From Acidobacteriaceae bacterium (GTDB taxonomy: Bacteria; Acidobacteriota; Terriglobia; Terriglobales; Acidobacteriaceae): a stretch of 8,063 bases of DNA. Shown piece by piece: positions 1 to 4,928 of the stretch. The translations under genes were made by a program, and so were the position numbers. Below the pieces are notes generated by a model. It saw only the letters and a list, made by a program, of their open reading frames with translations, had not been told where the DNA came from and searched no databases. Within the stretch, counting starts at the first letter, position 1. Every line of letters begins with the position of its first letter. The DNA lies in contig PLST01000420.1 in assembly GCA_003164255.1 (NCBI GenBank), positions 1 through 8,063 on the forward strand, in the 5' to 3' direction.

Positions 1-743
1 ACCTTCCAGTACGCCGGCGTTCCAGTCGGCGGCAGCTTGCTGCAAATCGCGCAATGACAATCCGGCAGATTGCCGATCGGCGGCCATCCGTTCATATAGA
101 AACAGTCCACGTCGTACAGCGAATTGATCTCCCGGATAATCGCCGTCATGTAGTCGTCCATGTAGCTTGAGAACATGCAGGTCTTGAACAGCCGCGGCTC
201 CTCGGTGCTCAACTGCACTGAGCCGTCCCTGCTGCGCATCGCCCACTCCGGATGCGTTCCGAGCGCTTCTTCCCAGTTCAGGTCAGGACTCATGCGCGCG
301 ACTACGCGCATGCCGCGCTTCTTCGCCGCCGCCGCGCACTCGCCAAAAAAGTCACGATCCTTCAGGAATTTGCCATGCTTGTGGAACGGCACCTTCGATG
401 GATAAAACGCCAGGATCCCCGTCACGCTGACGAAGACAGCATCAACTCCGCACGAGTGCCAGTAGTCGGCCCACTCTTCGACATTCATCACGGCAGGGTC
501 GTGCTCGGTCATGTTGCTCTGGCCCACGCGCCTTACACGCTGCGGCCATGGCAGCTTCGACTCGTCCACCGGCTTCAAACGCTCCGGCAGAGACCTCAAT
601 TTCGCGGCAGGCCTACCTGGCTTCGCCGCTTCTTCCGCGGCAAATGTTGGTTTCGCATCAACTGTCGCGTCGAGCGCGCCCAGCGCGGCCGTCATCGGCA
701 GCGCAGCAGCAGTGGTCTTAAGAAAGGTGCGGCGATTCAGCAT
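1..743 (-). CDS. Tat-exported glycoside-hydrolase-like protein (GHL6-like), N-terminal part, runs off the left edge
   Basis: The frame reads from an ATG at 743 down to base 1 without a stop, giving 247 complete codons; the C-terminus lies outside the window. Residues 3-9 (NRRTFLK) form a twin-arginine motif, followed by an Ala/Leu-rich stretch to about residue 30 ending VDA, so folded export by Tat is expected. The mature part starts as a TIM-barrel-like domain: WADYWHSCGVDAVFVS (91-106), KKRGMRVVARMSPD (141-154), and LYDVDCFYMNGWPP (209-222), ending in a Cys cluster DCHCAIC (C229, C231, C234). This arrangement, a beta strand then a CxC-x2-C loop, resembles the hypothetical glycosyl hydrolase 6 and family 10/beta-galactosidase-like barrels, which usually have an acidic residue after such strands. 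The start is supported by GGGGAG 5 bases upstream. The substrate cannot be read. A non-catalytic or other TIM-barrel role remains possible because the later strands are missing. Confidence 0.75.
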   Translation of the reverse strand, partial: MLNRRTFLKTTAAALPMTAALGALDATVDAKPTFAAEEAAKPGRPAAKLRSLPERLKPVDESKLPWPQRVRRVGQSNMTEHDPAVMNVEEWADYWHSCGVDAVFVSVTGILAFYPSKVPFHKHGKFLKDRDFFGECAAAAKKRGMRVVARMSPDLNWEEALGTHPEWAMRSRDGSVQLSTEEPRLFKTCMFSSYMDDYMTAIIREINSLYDVDCFYMNGWPPIGNLPDCHCAICSKLPPTGTPAYWK

Positions 744-840
744 TGTTTCTCCCCTGGGTTTTCGGTGCGATCAAAGTCTAGTCGCCCGCGCCGCAATCAG
801 GCCAATCGCTTCCCCATCAAGAACGCTGCCGAATTCAGGA

Positions 841-871
841 AGGCCTCCAGCGGTATTGCGACTGAAGGCCT
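841..871 (-). terminator. candidate hairpin terminator after the padR operon
   Basis: Arms AGGCCTCCAG (841-850) and CTGAAGGCCT (862-871) pair over 10 positions with one mismatch or wobble, around an 11-base loop. The hairpin lies 22 bases past the stop of the minus-strand membrane protein and upstream of the Tat-exported gene on the same strand. There is no clear T-run after it, so it could be an mRNA-stabilising or transcription-pausing element instead. The rest of 744-892 holds only the ribosome binding site of the next gene and a weak TAGACT box. Confidence 0.35.
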
Positions 872-892
872 GCAGGGATCAAAAGCAAAAAC

Positions 893-1474
893 TCAGATGA
901 CTGAGGGTCGCGAGCCGCCGCCCTTTCTACCCATCGTCGCCAGCATCAGCACCCATTGCGCCACCAGCAGCAACGAGATCACCATCACAAATCCCTCAAA
1001 GTGAACTGCGCGTGCGTTTTGCAAAAACGCCGTTGCCCCAAGCACGATCAGCGCCCCAGCGCCCAGCCACAGCCAGCGCTCGACGACCACGCCTGCATGC
1101 AGCATTTTCGCGAGAATTGTGGCTGCGCAAATCGCCGCAATCCCCACTGCCTCCGCAATTCGCCCCGCGTAACCCGGATGCCGCAGAATTGTCTCCATCA
1201 CCGCCAGCCAGGGGGCGCAGGCCAGCACCACCGTCGACAGCGTCATCAAAACCTTGCTCATGCCCCGGCCCTCCTTCGCAAACCACGGAATGAAACCTGC
1301 CACCTGCCGCACGTACCACCACTGCGCCCGCAGCCTTCCCCGTTTCGGTTCAATCCCCTCCACAAACTCTTCGCGCAAATCGCCGGCAATCGTCTCCCGC
1401 GTGGTCTCGGGCAGCAGCCGCTCCAGCAGCGCCTCAGACCAGCGCCAGGGACCTGAGTTTTGTGCGCTCATCAT
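893..1474 (-). CDS. four-helix membrane protein with permease-prefix-like N-terminus
   Basis: The protein is 193 aa from the ATG at 1474. The cytoplasmic N-terminus carries LLERLLPETTRE (17-28), GDLREEFVEG (31-40) and RAQWWYVRQV (49-58). That is the pattern of the permease prefix domain found at the front of MacB/FtsX-type ADOP permeases of Acidobacteriota. Instead of a permease, four hydrophobic helices follow, at about 74-95, 107-125, 134-152 and 160-181, with a basic tail. The start codon overlaps the padR stop: ATG at 1474 shares four bases with it, and a second ATG at 1471 shares one. AGGAGG ends just before the first ATG and 4 bases before the second, so either may be used; the upstream in-frame ATG at 1507 lies inside padR and is unlikely. 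Translational coupling with padR is expected. The function is unknown; a membrane sensor or a remnant of a permease locus are both possible. Confidence 0.8.
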   Translation of the reverse strand: MMSAQNSGPWRWSEALLERLLPETTRETIAGDLREEFVEGIEPKRGRLRAQWWYVRQVAGFIPWFAKEGRGMSKVLMTLSTVVLACAPWLAVMETILRHPGYAGRIAEAVGIAAICAATILAKMLHAGVVVERWLWLGAGALIVLGATAFLQNARAVHFEGFVMVISLLLVAQWVLMLATMGRKGGGSRPSVI

Positions 1475-1797
1475 CCCTCCTGCGCCGGCAGTTGCACGTT
1501 GTTCCACATTGCCGTCAGCGCCCGCCGCGTATCGCCCAGCGCGCGTTCGCCCTCGGCATCCAGCAGGTAGTAACGCCGCGCCCGGCCTCCGCGCACGGTG
1601 GTTCCCGCCTCCAGCCGTGACCGCACCAGGCCCCGCGCCTCCAGCCGTTCCAGCGTTGCATATACTGCTCCCGCCGCCACATCGCGCGCCAGTTTCTCCT
1701 GCACGCGATTCAGCACCGCACGGCCATAGGCTTCCGAGCCCAGCCCAAGGATCGCCAGCAACACCGACTGCTCAAATGTCCCCAGCAACTCAGCCAT
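1471..1797 (-). CDS. PadR-family transcriptional repressor
   Basis: At 108 aa this has the usual size of the short PadR subfamily. The winged helix is clear: an N-terminal helix LLGTFEQSVLLAIL (4-17), a YGRAVLNRVQ helix (24-33), the recognition helix AAGAVYATLERLEARGLV (41-58), a wing with RGGRARRYYLLDAEG (69-83) and a dimer helix after 84. PadR proteins bind DNA as dimers and commonly repress the gene next to them, often a transporter or membrane protein in Acidobacteriota. Here the partner is the overlapping four-helix protein. No Shine-Dalgarno sequence stands before the ATG at 1797; a TACAAT box ends only 6 bases upstream, so a leaderless message is likely. Palindromes at 1799-1811 and 1821-1833 cover the promoter and suggest autorepression. 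The ligand or signal is not evident. Confidence 0.93.
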   Translation of the reverse strand: MAELLGTFEQSVLLAILGLGSEAYGRAVLNRVQEKLARDVAAGAVYATLERLEARGLVRSRLEAGTTVRGGRARRYYLLDAEGERALGDTRRALTAMWNNVQLPAQEG

Positions 1798-1798
1798 G

Positions 1799-1834
1799 TC
1801 TACATTGTAGATATCATCGGTGACACATTGTCAA
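1799..1834 (-). promoter_or_regulatory. padR promoter with two phased palindromes, candidate PadR operator
   Basis: On the minus strand TTGACA (1834-1829) is an exact -35 box and TACAAT (1809-1804) a good -10 box, with a 19-base spacer; a TATCTA alternative gives 15. Transcription would start near the ATG at 1797. On the plus strand TCTACATTGTAGA (1799-1811) is a perfect dyad with 6-bp arms, and TGACACATTGTCA (1821-1833) has perfect 5-bp arms. Both contain ACATTGT, and their centres (1805, 1827) are 22 bp apart, close to two helical turns. One covers the -10 box and the other the -35 box. This is what an autorepressor such as PadR would need; binding is inferred. Confidence 0.6.
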
Positions 1835-1864
1835 CGGAAAGTTCTGCCACTGAACTACGGCCAC
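1828..1864 (-). pseudogene. tRNA 5'-half remnant, resembling tRNA-Val(GAC)
   Basis: Read on the minus strand from 1864, the bases fit tRNA positions 1-38. There is a 7-base acceptor strand, then T8 A9, a D stem GTTC/GAAC around the loop AGTGGCA with A14, G18 G19 and A21, base 26, a 5' anticodon strand TTCCG, and a loop TTGACAA with U33 and anticodon GAC (Val). The match stops there: the next bases are TGTGT instead of CGGAA, and no T-arm or 3' acceptor follows before padR. It is therefore a broken gene or a fossil, not a working tRNA. The anticodon loop coincides with the padR -35 box. A chance match is possible but unlikely given how many conserved positions agree. Confidence 0.45.
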
Positions 1865-1893
1865 CCGCCCAACCCCTCTTCCGAGCGGAAATC

Positions 1894-2466
1894 CTATTTC
1901 GTATCCGGCTTCGCTGCGTCAGGCTTCGCTGCGTCCGCGGCATCCGGCTTGGTTGGTTCCACGGGGGGCTTTGACACGTGCAGCTTGGTCATTTCCTTCG
2001 CGCCCAACAGCGGATCCACGGCCGTCACCTTGATACCGGTAGCCATGGTTCCGGACGTCCATTTGAAGTAGTACGTCGTTCCTGCCTCCGCTTCAAACCG
2101 CGCGCGCTCGTTCTCTTTTCTCGTTGCGAGGTTGACTGCAGAGCCGGCCGCAGTAAAGACGTCGACGGTGTACATCTTGGGCAATCCGCTGATCACCACG
2201 GTCCCCGGCGCAACCTCAGTGAATGCGTATTCGCCATTGAGCAGTTTGGCCAGGTGAACGCCGTTCACATAAAGCTCGTCGTGCGAGGCCGAGCCGGTAA
2301 ACCGCCCCACGCGGTAGATGCATACCATCGCTTTGCCGGGCGAGGGCGCCGGCAGAACGGCCGGAGTTTTGGAATCCTGTGAAGCGACACGCCCCGTCAT
2401 CAGAAGCGCCATCGACAACAAGCCAAAAATTGCGATAGAAAAAAATTGGGTCATTTGCTTCAACAT
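1894..2466 (-). CDS. secreted DUF2846-like protein with Lys-Pro-Asp-Ala tail
   Basis: The protein is 190 aa. Residues 1-29 form a signal peptide with a hydrophobic core FFSIAIFGLLSMALLM and a likely cut near VAS-Q. The core 45-150 has the layout of DUF2846-type domains: a first strand MVCIYRVGRFTGSA, then DELYVNGVHLAKLLNGEYAF (64-82), the turn VAPGTVVISG (85-94) and a later strand TYYFKWTSG (131-139). Such proteins are small exported beta-sandwich proteins of unknown function; the family is known only by sequence. The tail from 166 is Pro/Lys/Asp/Ala-rich with a repeated AAKPD unit, probably disordered. A ribosome binding site AGAAGG lies 6 bases before the ATG. It is transcribed divergently from the sigma factor gene, 277 bases away, so a shared control region is possible. 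No sorting lipobox was seen. Confidence 0.75.
   Translation of the reverse strand: MLKQMTQFFSIAIFGLLSMALLMTGRVASQDSKTPAVLPAPSPGKAMVCIYRVGRFTGSASHDELYVNGVHLAKLLNGEYAFTEVAPGTVVISGLPKMYTVDVFTAAGSAVNLATRKENERARFEAEAGTTYYFKWTSGTMATGIKVTAVDPLLGAKEMTKLHVSKPPVEPTKPDAADAAKPDAAKPDTK
1907..1935 (-). repeat. 15-bp tandem repeat coding an AAKPD-type tail
   Basis: GGCTTCGCTGCGTC occurs at 1907-1920 and again at 1922-1935, a 15-base period, with a decayed third copy (CGGCTT) around 1945. The repeat encodes the KPDAA units at the C-terminus of the DUF2846-like protein. The in-frame period means copy changes alter tail length only. Confidence 0.7.
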
Positions 2467-2705
2467 CGCGCACCTTCTTTCTGAGTTCGCAACCTCATCT
2501 CAGAAGCAGGGCCCGGTGCGGTTCGGTGACCACCGGAAGAGTGAAATACGCACCACGGCCGCAACCTGAAAGCCCATCCCAAAAATCGGGGAATCGCAGG
2601 GCCCAGCCAGTGAACGTGAGGATTCTGCAAGCATCTTACTCCTGTTTTCGCGGGCACCCACTTTTCTGGCCACCCCTTCTTGCAGGCACCCGTTCCCCAC
2701 CCGCC

Positions 2706-2711
2706 TACAAT
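2706..2711 (+). promoter_or_regulatory. candidate -10 box for the sigma factor operon
   Basis: TACAAT sits 32 bases before the sigma gene ATG. The best -35, TTGCAG at 2680-2685, is weak and 20 bases away, so an activator or an alternative sigma may be needed. No Shine-Dalgarno sequence precedes the ATG at 2744. In the same divergent gap, CCGGTG (2513-2518) and CACCGG (2531-2536) make a small dyad, and CGGTG/CACCG arms nest inside it. Nothing else in 2467-2743 looks like a gene. Confidence 0.35.
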
Positions 2712-2743
2712 ATCCGCACCCCCTCTTTCGTCTTCACCTACAG

Positions 2744-3328
2744 ATGAACGAAGCGGCGAGACTCGATGAGATGGTGTTTGAACAGGACCAGCGGATCTCC
2801 GAAGTGGTCACGAGGGAGCAGGCGCGGCTGCGCAACTTCATCCGCCGCCGCGTACCTGACCCACGCGACGCCGAAGAGATTCTCCAGGAGGTCTTCTACG
2901 AACTGGTTGAAGCTAACCGCCTGCTCATGCCCATCGAGCATGTCACTGGATGGCTGTTTCGCGTCGCGCGCAATCGCATCACCGACCTCTTCCGCAAAAA
3001 GAAGCCGGAAAGCTTCAGCGGCATGGCAGTGGAAGACGAGGACGGCGACCTGCTGCGGCTTGAAGATATTCTGCCTTCCCCCGACGACGGACCGGACGGC
3101 CTCTACCTGCGCTCCATGCTGCTCGATGAGCTGGAGCTGGCGATCAACGAGCTGCCCCCGGACCAGCGCGAGGTCTTTGTCGCGCATGAAATTGACGGGA
3201 TCAGCTTCAAGCAAATGGCCGCCGAAACCGGCGTCAATGTCAACACGCTTCTTGCGCGCAAACGCTATGCGGTCCGCCGCCTGCGCGAGCGCCTGCAGAG
3301 CATTCACGAGGAGTTCAGTAATTCTTGA
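2744..3328 (+). CDS. ECF-type sigma-70 family RNA polymerase sigma factor
   Basis: The protein is 194 aa, the normal ECF size, with region 2 and region 4 only. Region 2 spans about 24-87: the DAEEILQEVFYELVE helix (42-56) that docks on the beta' coiled coil, and GWLFRVARNRITDLFRKKK (69-87) that melts and reads the -10 element. An acidic linker, VEDEDGDLLRLEDILPSPDDG (96-116), replaces region 3. Region 4 covers 128-184: LELAINELPPDQREVFVAHEIDG, then the helix-turn-helix ISFKQMAAETGVNVNTLLARKRYAVRRLRERL that reads the -35. The ATG at 2744 has no Shine-Dalgarno sequence; M10 at 2771 is the alternative but would cut into the N-terminal helix. The next gene starts 10 bases after the stop and encodes a small membrane protein, the position where anti-sigma factors usually sit. 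The signal sensed is not evident. Confidence 0.92.
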   Translation: MNEAARLDEMVFEQDQRISEVVTREQARLRNFIRRRVPDPRDAEEILQEVFYELVEANRLLMPIEHVTGWLFRVARNRITDLFRKKKPESFSGMAVEDEDGDLLRLEDILPSPDDGPDGLYLRSMLLDELELAINELPPDQREVFVAHEIDGISFKQMAAETGVNVNTLLARKRYAVRRLRERLQSIHEEFSNS

Positions 3329-3338
3329 AGGAGTCGCT

Positions 3339-3701
3339 ATGAGTATGAGAAAGAAATGGTATTGGATGGCACCCGTCGGCATCGCCGCGGTCGTGTTGTT
3401 CACGTTTATCGGCGGAGAAGTGGTCAAGTACCTGTGGAACTGGCTGCTGCCTCCGCTCTTCGGATGGCATGCGCTCAGCTTCTGGCAGGCGCTCGGCATC
3501 TTGGTGCTCTCCCGCATTCTCTTCGGCCGGCTTGGCGGCCACGGTGGTTCCGGAGCCCGCTGGCGCCGTCGCTGGGAAGAGAAGTACGAGCACCTCACCC
3601 CGGAAGAGCGCGAGCGCTTTCGTCAAGGCATGCGCGGCCGCTGCGGCTGGCCTCCACGTGACGCGGCAGAACCCGCATCCAGCCAAGCCCCCGGCCAATA
3701 A
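3339..3701 (+). CDS. small two-helix membrane protein, candidate partner or regulator of the sigma factor
   Basis: The protein is 120 aa. The ATG at 3339 is chosen because GAAGGAG lies 5 bases upstream, overlapping the sigma stop; the same frame is open much further upstream, but that part is a shadow of the sigma gene. Helix 1 is about WMAPVGIAAVVLFTFIGGEVV (9-29). A Trp-rich amphipathic link LWNWLLPPLFGWHALSFW (32-49) leads into helix 2, QALGILVLSRILFG (50-63). A Gly/Arg stretch then precedes LTPEERERFRQGMRGRCGWPP (86-106), a charged helix with one Cys, probably cytoplasmic. It has no HxxxCxxC zinc anti-sigma motif. I recognise similar proteins beside ECF sigma genes in other Gram-negative bacteria, but know no assigned function. 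An anti-sigma role through the EERERFR helix is a guess from position. Confidence 0.85.
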   Translation: MSMRKKWYWMAPVGIAAVVLFTFIGGEVVKYLWNWLLPPLFGWHALSFWQALGILVLSRILFGRLGGHGGSGARWRRRWEEKYEHLTPEERERFRQGMRGRCGWPPRDAAEPASSQAPGQ

Positions 3702-3709
3702 TTCCTGGC

Positions 3710-3741
3710 TGCTCCGGGCCCTGCTTTTGGGGCCCGGAGCA
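3710..3741 (+). terminator. strong hairpin after the sigma operon
   Basis: TGCTCCGGGCCC (3710-3721) and GGGCCCGGAGCA (3730-3741) pair perfectly over 12 bp around the 8-base loop TGCTTTTG. It begins 8 bases after the stop of the two-helix protein. The bases after it (AGAGGCAT) contain no T-run on either strand, so it may pause polymerase or protect the 3' end, not act as a classic intrinsic terminator. Confidence 0.65.
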
Positions 3742-3837
3742 AGAGGCATAAAGCCTGCGAGGACAGACGGCTATGAAGGTGTAGCGCGGTGCATGCCAGG
3801 ATAAAACGAGTGTGGACCGCAGCTTTCAAAAGGCACG

Positions 3838-3878
3838 CCTTAGAGCCTCTTACAAACTTTCCCGCATAAGAGCTAAAG
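3838..3878 (-). terminator. weak candidate terminator for the TPR gene
   Basis: CTCTTA (3847-3852) and TAAGAG (3867-3872) pair perfectly, and the flanking CCTTAG (3838-3843) and CTAAAG (3873-3878) pair with one mismatch. On the minus strand it follows the TPR stop by 8 bases and is followed by a second small stem, AAGG/CCTT, with TTTT. The long loop makes it uncertain. Nothing else was recognised in 3742-3886. Confidence 0.3.
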
Positions 3879-3886
3879 GATATCCG

Positions 3887-4741
3887 CTACTGCGAGCTTT
3901 GCGCCGCAATCAGTTGCTGGAAGGCCGGCAGCGGGCGAAGGCTCGCAAAGCTGCTGTCCGCCGCAATCTTCTTGGGATTCGTAAACCCCTCATTCAACGC
4001 CAGCCGCAGGTTCTGGATCGCGCACTCCTGCATCCCCGCGCTCACGCAGCTGCGTGCCATGTAATAGTGCATCGCTCCCCGATCCTGCACCGAGCTCGGG
4101 TTGTCCACGCTCACGCCGGAGTGCGCATCAAACACCGTTGGGTCAATCGCCATCGCCTGCTGAAAACACATCGCCCCGCGGCCGAATTTGTGCTGCGAAA
4201 GATAGTTCGACCCTAGATTGCGCAGAATCACCGCAGCCTTCGGATCAATCCTCAGCGCCTTCCGGTAGTAGTGCTCGGCCGTGCCGTAATCCTTTTGCGA
4301 GTCGTACAGCGTGGCCATATTGTTCAGTACCTGTGGGTTCTTCGGATCCTTCTTCAGCGAGTTCGCGTAGCAGCGCGCAGCGTCCTTCTGGTTGAACATC
4401 ATCTGGTACGCGATGCCCATCTTGTTCCACACTTCCGCTGAAGGATTCTGGATTTTTTGGTAGGCCGTAATCGCAGACTGGTAGGCTCTCCGCGCTGAGA
4501 GCGAGTCCCCGATTTCTTCATCGGTCGGCGGGGGAGTCTGTATGGTCAGGTTCGCGGGGCCCGGCGTGGAAGGCGCCTGTCCGGGTACCGGCCCTGCAGA
4601 TTGTCCAACGGGGCTCGCCTGGGCCGGAGTGACGGCTGCTGGCGCGCTCTGGCTCTGGTCGGCCTGGGCGCAGCAGGGCGCAGCCATCAGGCCCATCAGC
4701 ACCAGCCCCGGAATCCACAAATGTTGCTCAAATCCAGACAT
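3887..4741 (-). CDS. exported tetratricopeptide repeat protein
   Basis: The protein is 284 aa from the ATG at 4741, preferred because GGGAGG stands about 4 bases upstream; a GTG at 4762 would add seven residues. Residues 1-27 look like a signal peptide ending CAQA-D; the AAPC context is a poor lipobox. A Pro/Ala/Gln-rich linker (30-75) follows. Then come TPR units: about 80-101 (incomplete), 102-135 (EVWNKMGIAYQMMFNQKDAA), 136-169 (VLNNMATLYDSQKDYGTAEH), 170-203 (VILRNLGSNYLSQHKFGRGA) and a degenerate unit at 222-254 with C232 and C240. TPRs bind peptides or other proteins, so an envelope scaffold or secretion-linked role is plausible, but the partner is unknown. It lies convergent with the sigma operon and divergent from egtB across 187 bases. 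Confidence 0.85.
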   Translation of the reverse strand: MSGFEQHLWIPGLVLMGLMAAPCCAQADQSQSAPAAVTPAQASPVGQSAGPVPGQAPSTPGPANLTIQTPPPTDEEIGDSLSARRAYQSAITAYQKIQNPSAEVWNKMGIAYQMMFNQKDAARCYANSLKKDPKNPQVLNNMATLYDSQKDYGTAEHYYRKALRIDPKAAVILRNLGSNYLSQHKFGRGAMCFQQAMAIDPTVFDAHSGVSVDNPSSVQDRGAMHYYMARSCVSAGMQECAIQNLRLALNEGFTNPKKIAADSSFASLRPLPAFQQLIAAQSSQ

Positions 4742-4837
4742 GTGCCCTCCCTGCCCCGGCACGCCATCCTGTCAAACCCCGGCAATCGTTATTACACCAC
4801 CATAATGAAGACTCCGGCCACTCTCCCGCATCGAATG

Positions 4838-4872
4838 GTTTTGGCCAGGCGCAATTTTTTCGGCGCCAAAAC
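4838..4872 (+). promoter_or_regulatory. inverted repeat upstream of egtB, candidate operator
   Basis: GTTTTGGC (4838-4845) and GCCAAAAC (4865-4872) are perfect 8-bp arms, 19 bases apart. An overlapping alternative pairs GGCGC (4848-4852) with GCGCC (4863-4867). The repeat lies just upstream of a weak promoter-like TACACT (4900-4905), so it could be an activator or repressor site for egtBD; a chance occurrence cannot be excluded. Confidence 0.35.
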
Positions 4873-4928
4873 GGCGCTGGACTGGGTTACACTCTGCGCT
4901 ACACTCTTTTGACGTGGGGATCGACATC

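Noticed and set aside
252..1004. 250-codon plus-strand open frame at the left
   Set aside because: It is antisense to the Tat-exported protein, whose twin-arginine start and ribosome binding site are clear; its product is Arg-rich without recognisable motifs.
1254..1823. 189-codon plus-strand open frame opposite padR
   Set aside because: It is Pro/Ser/Arg-rich and antisense to the recognised PadR and membrane protein genes.
1879..1890. TTCCG-AG-CGGAA dyad as a terminator of the DUF2846-like gene
   Set aside because: The loop would be only two bases (or four with 4-bp arms) and no T-run follows; too weak to call.
2766..3338. Long open frame continuous with the two-helix membrane protein and overlapping the sigma gene
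   Set aside because: The translated part is Ser/Arg/Ala-rich shadow sequence of the sigma gene; the true start at 3339 has a strong ribosome binding site.
2738..3598. 286-codon open frame on the minus strand opposite the sigma operon
   Set aside because: It covers both plus-strand genes, has no start signal and no domain-like pattern; stop-poor antisense frames are common at this GC content.
3887..4741. Lipoprotein signal for the TPR protein
   Set aside because: The Cys context AAPC has Pro at the -1 position, which does not fit a lipobox; an ordinary signal peptide is more likely.
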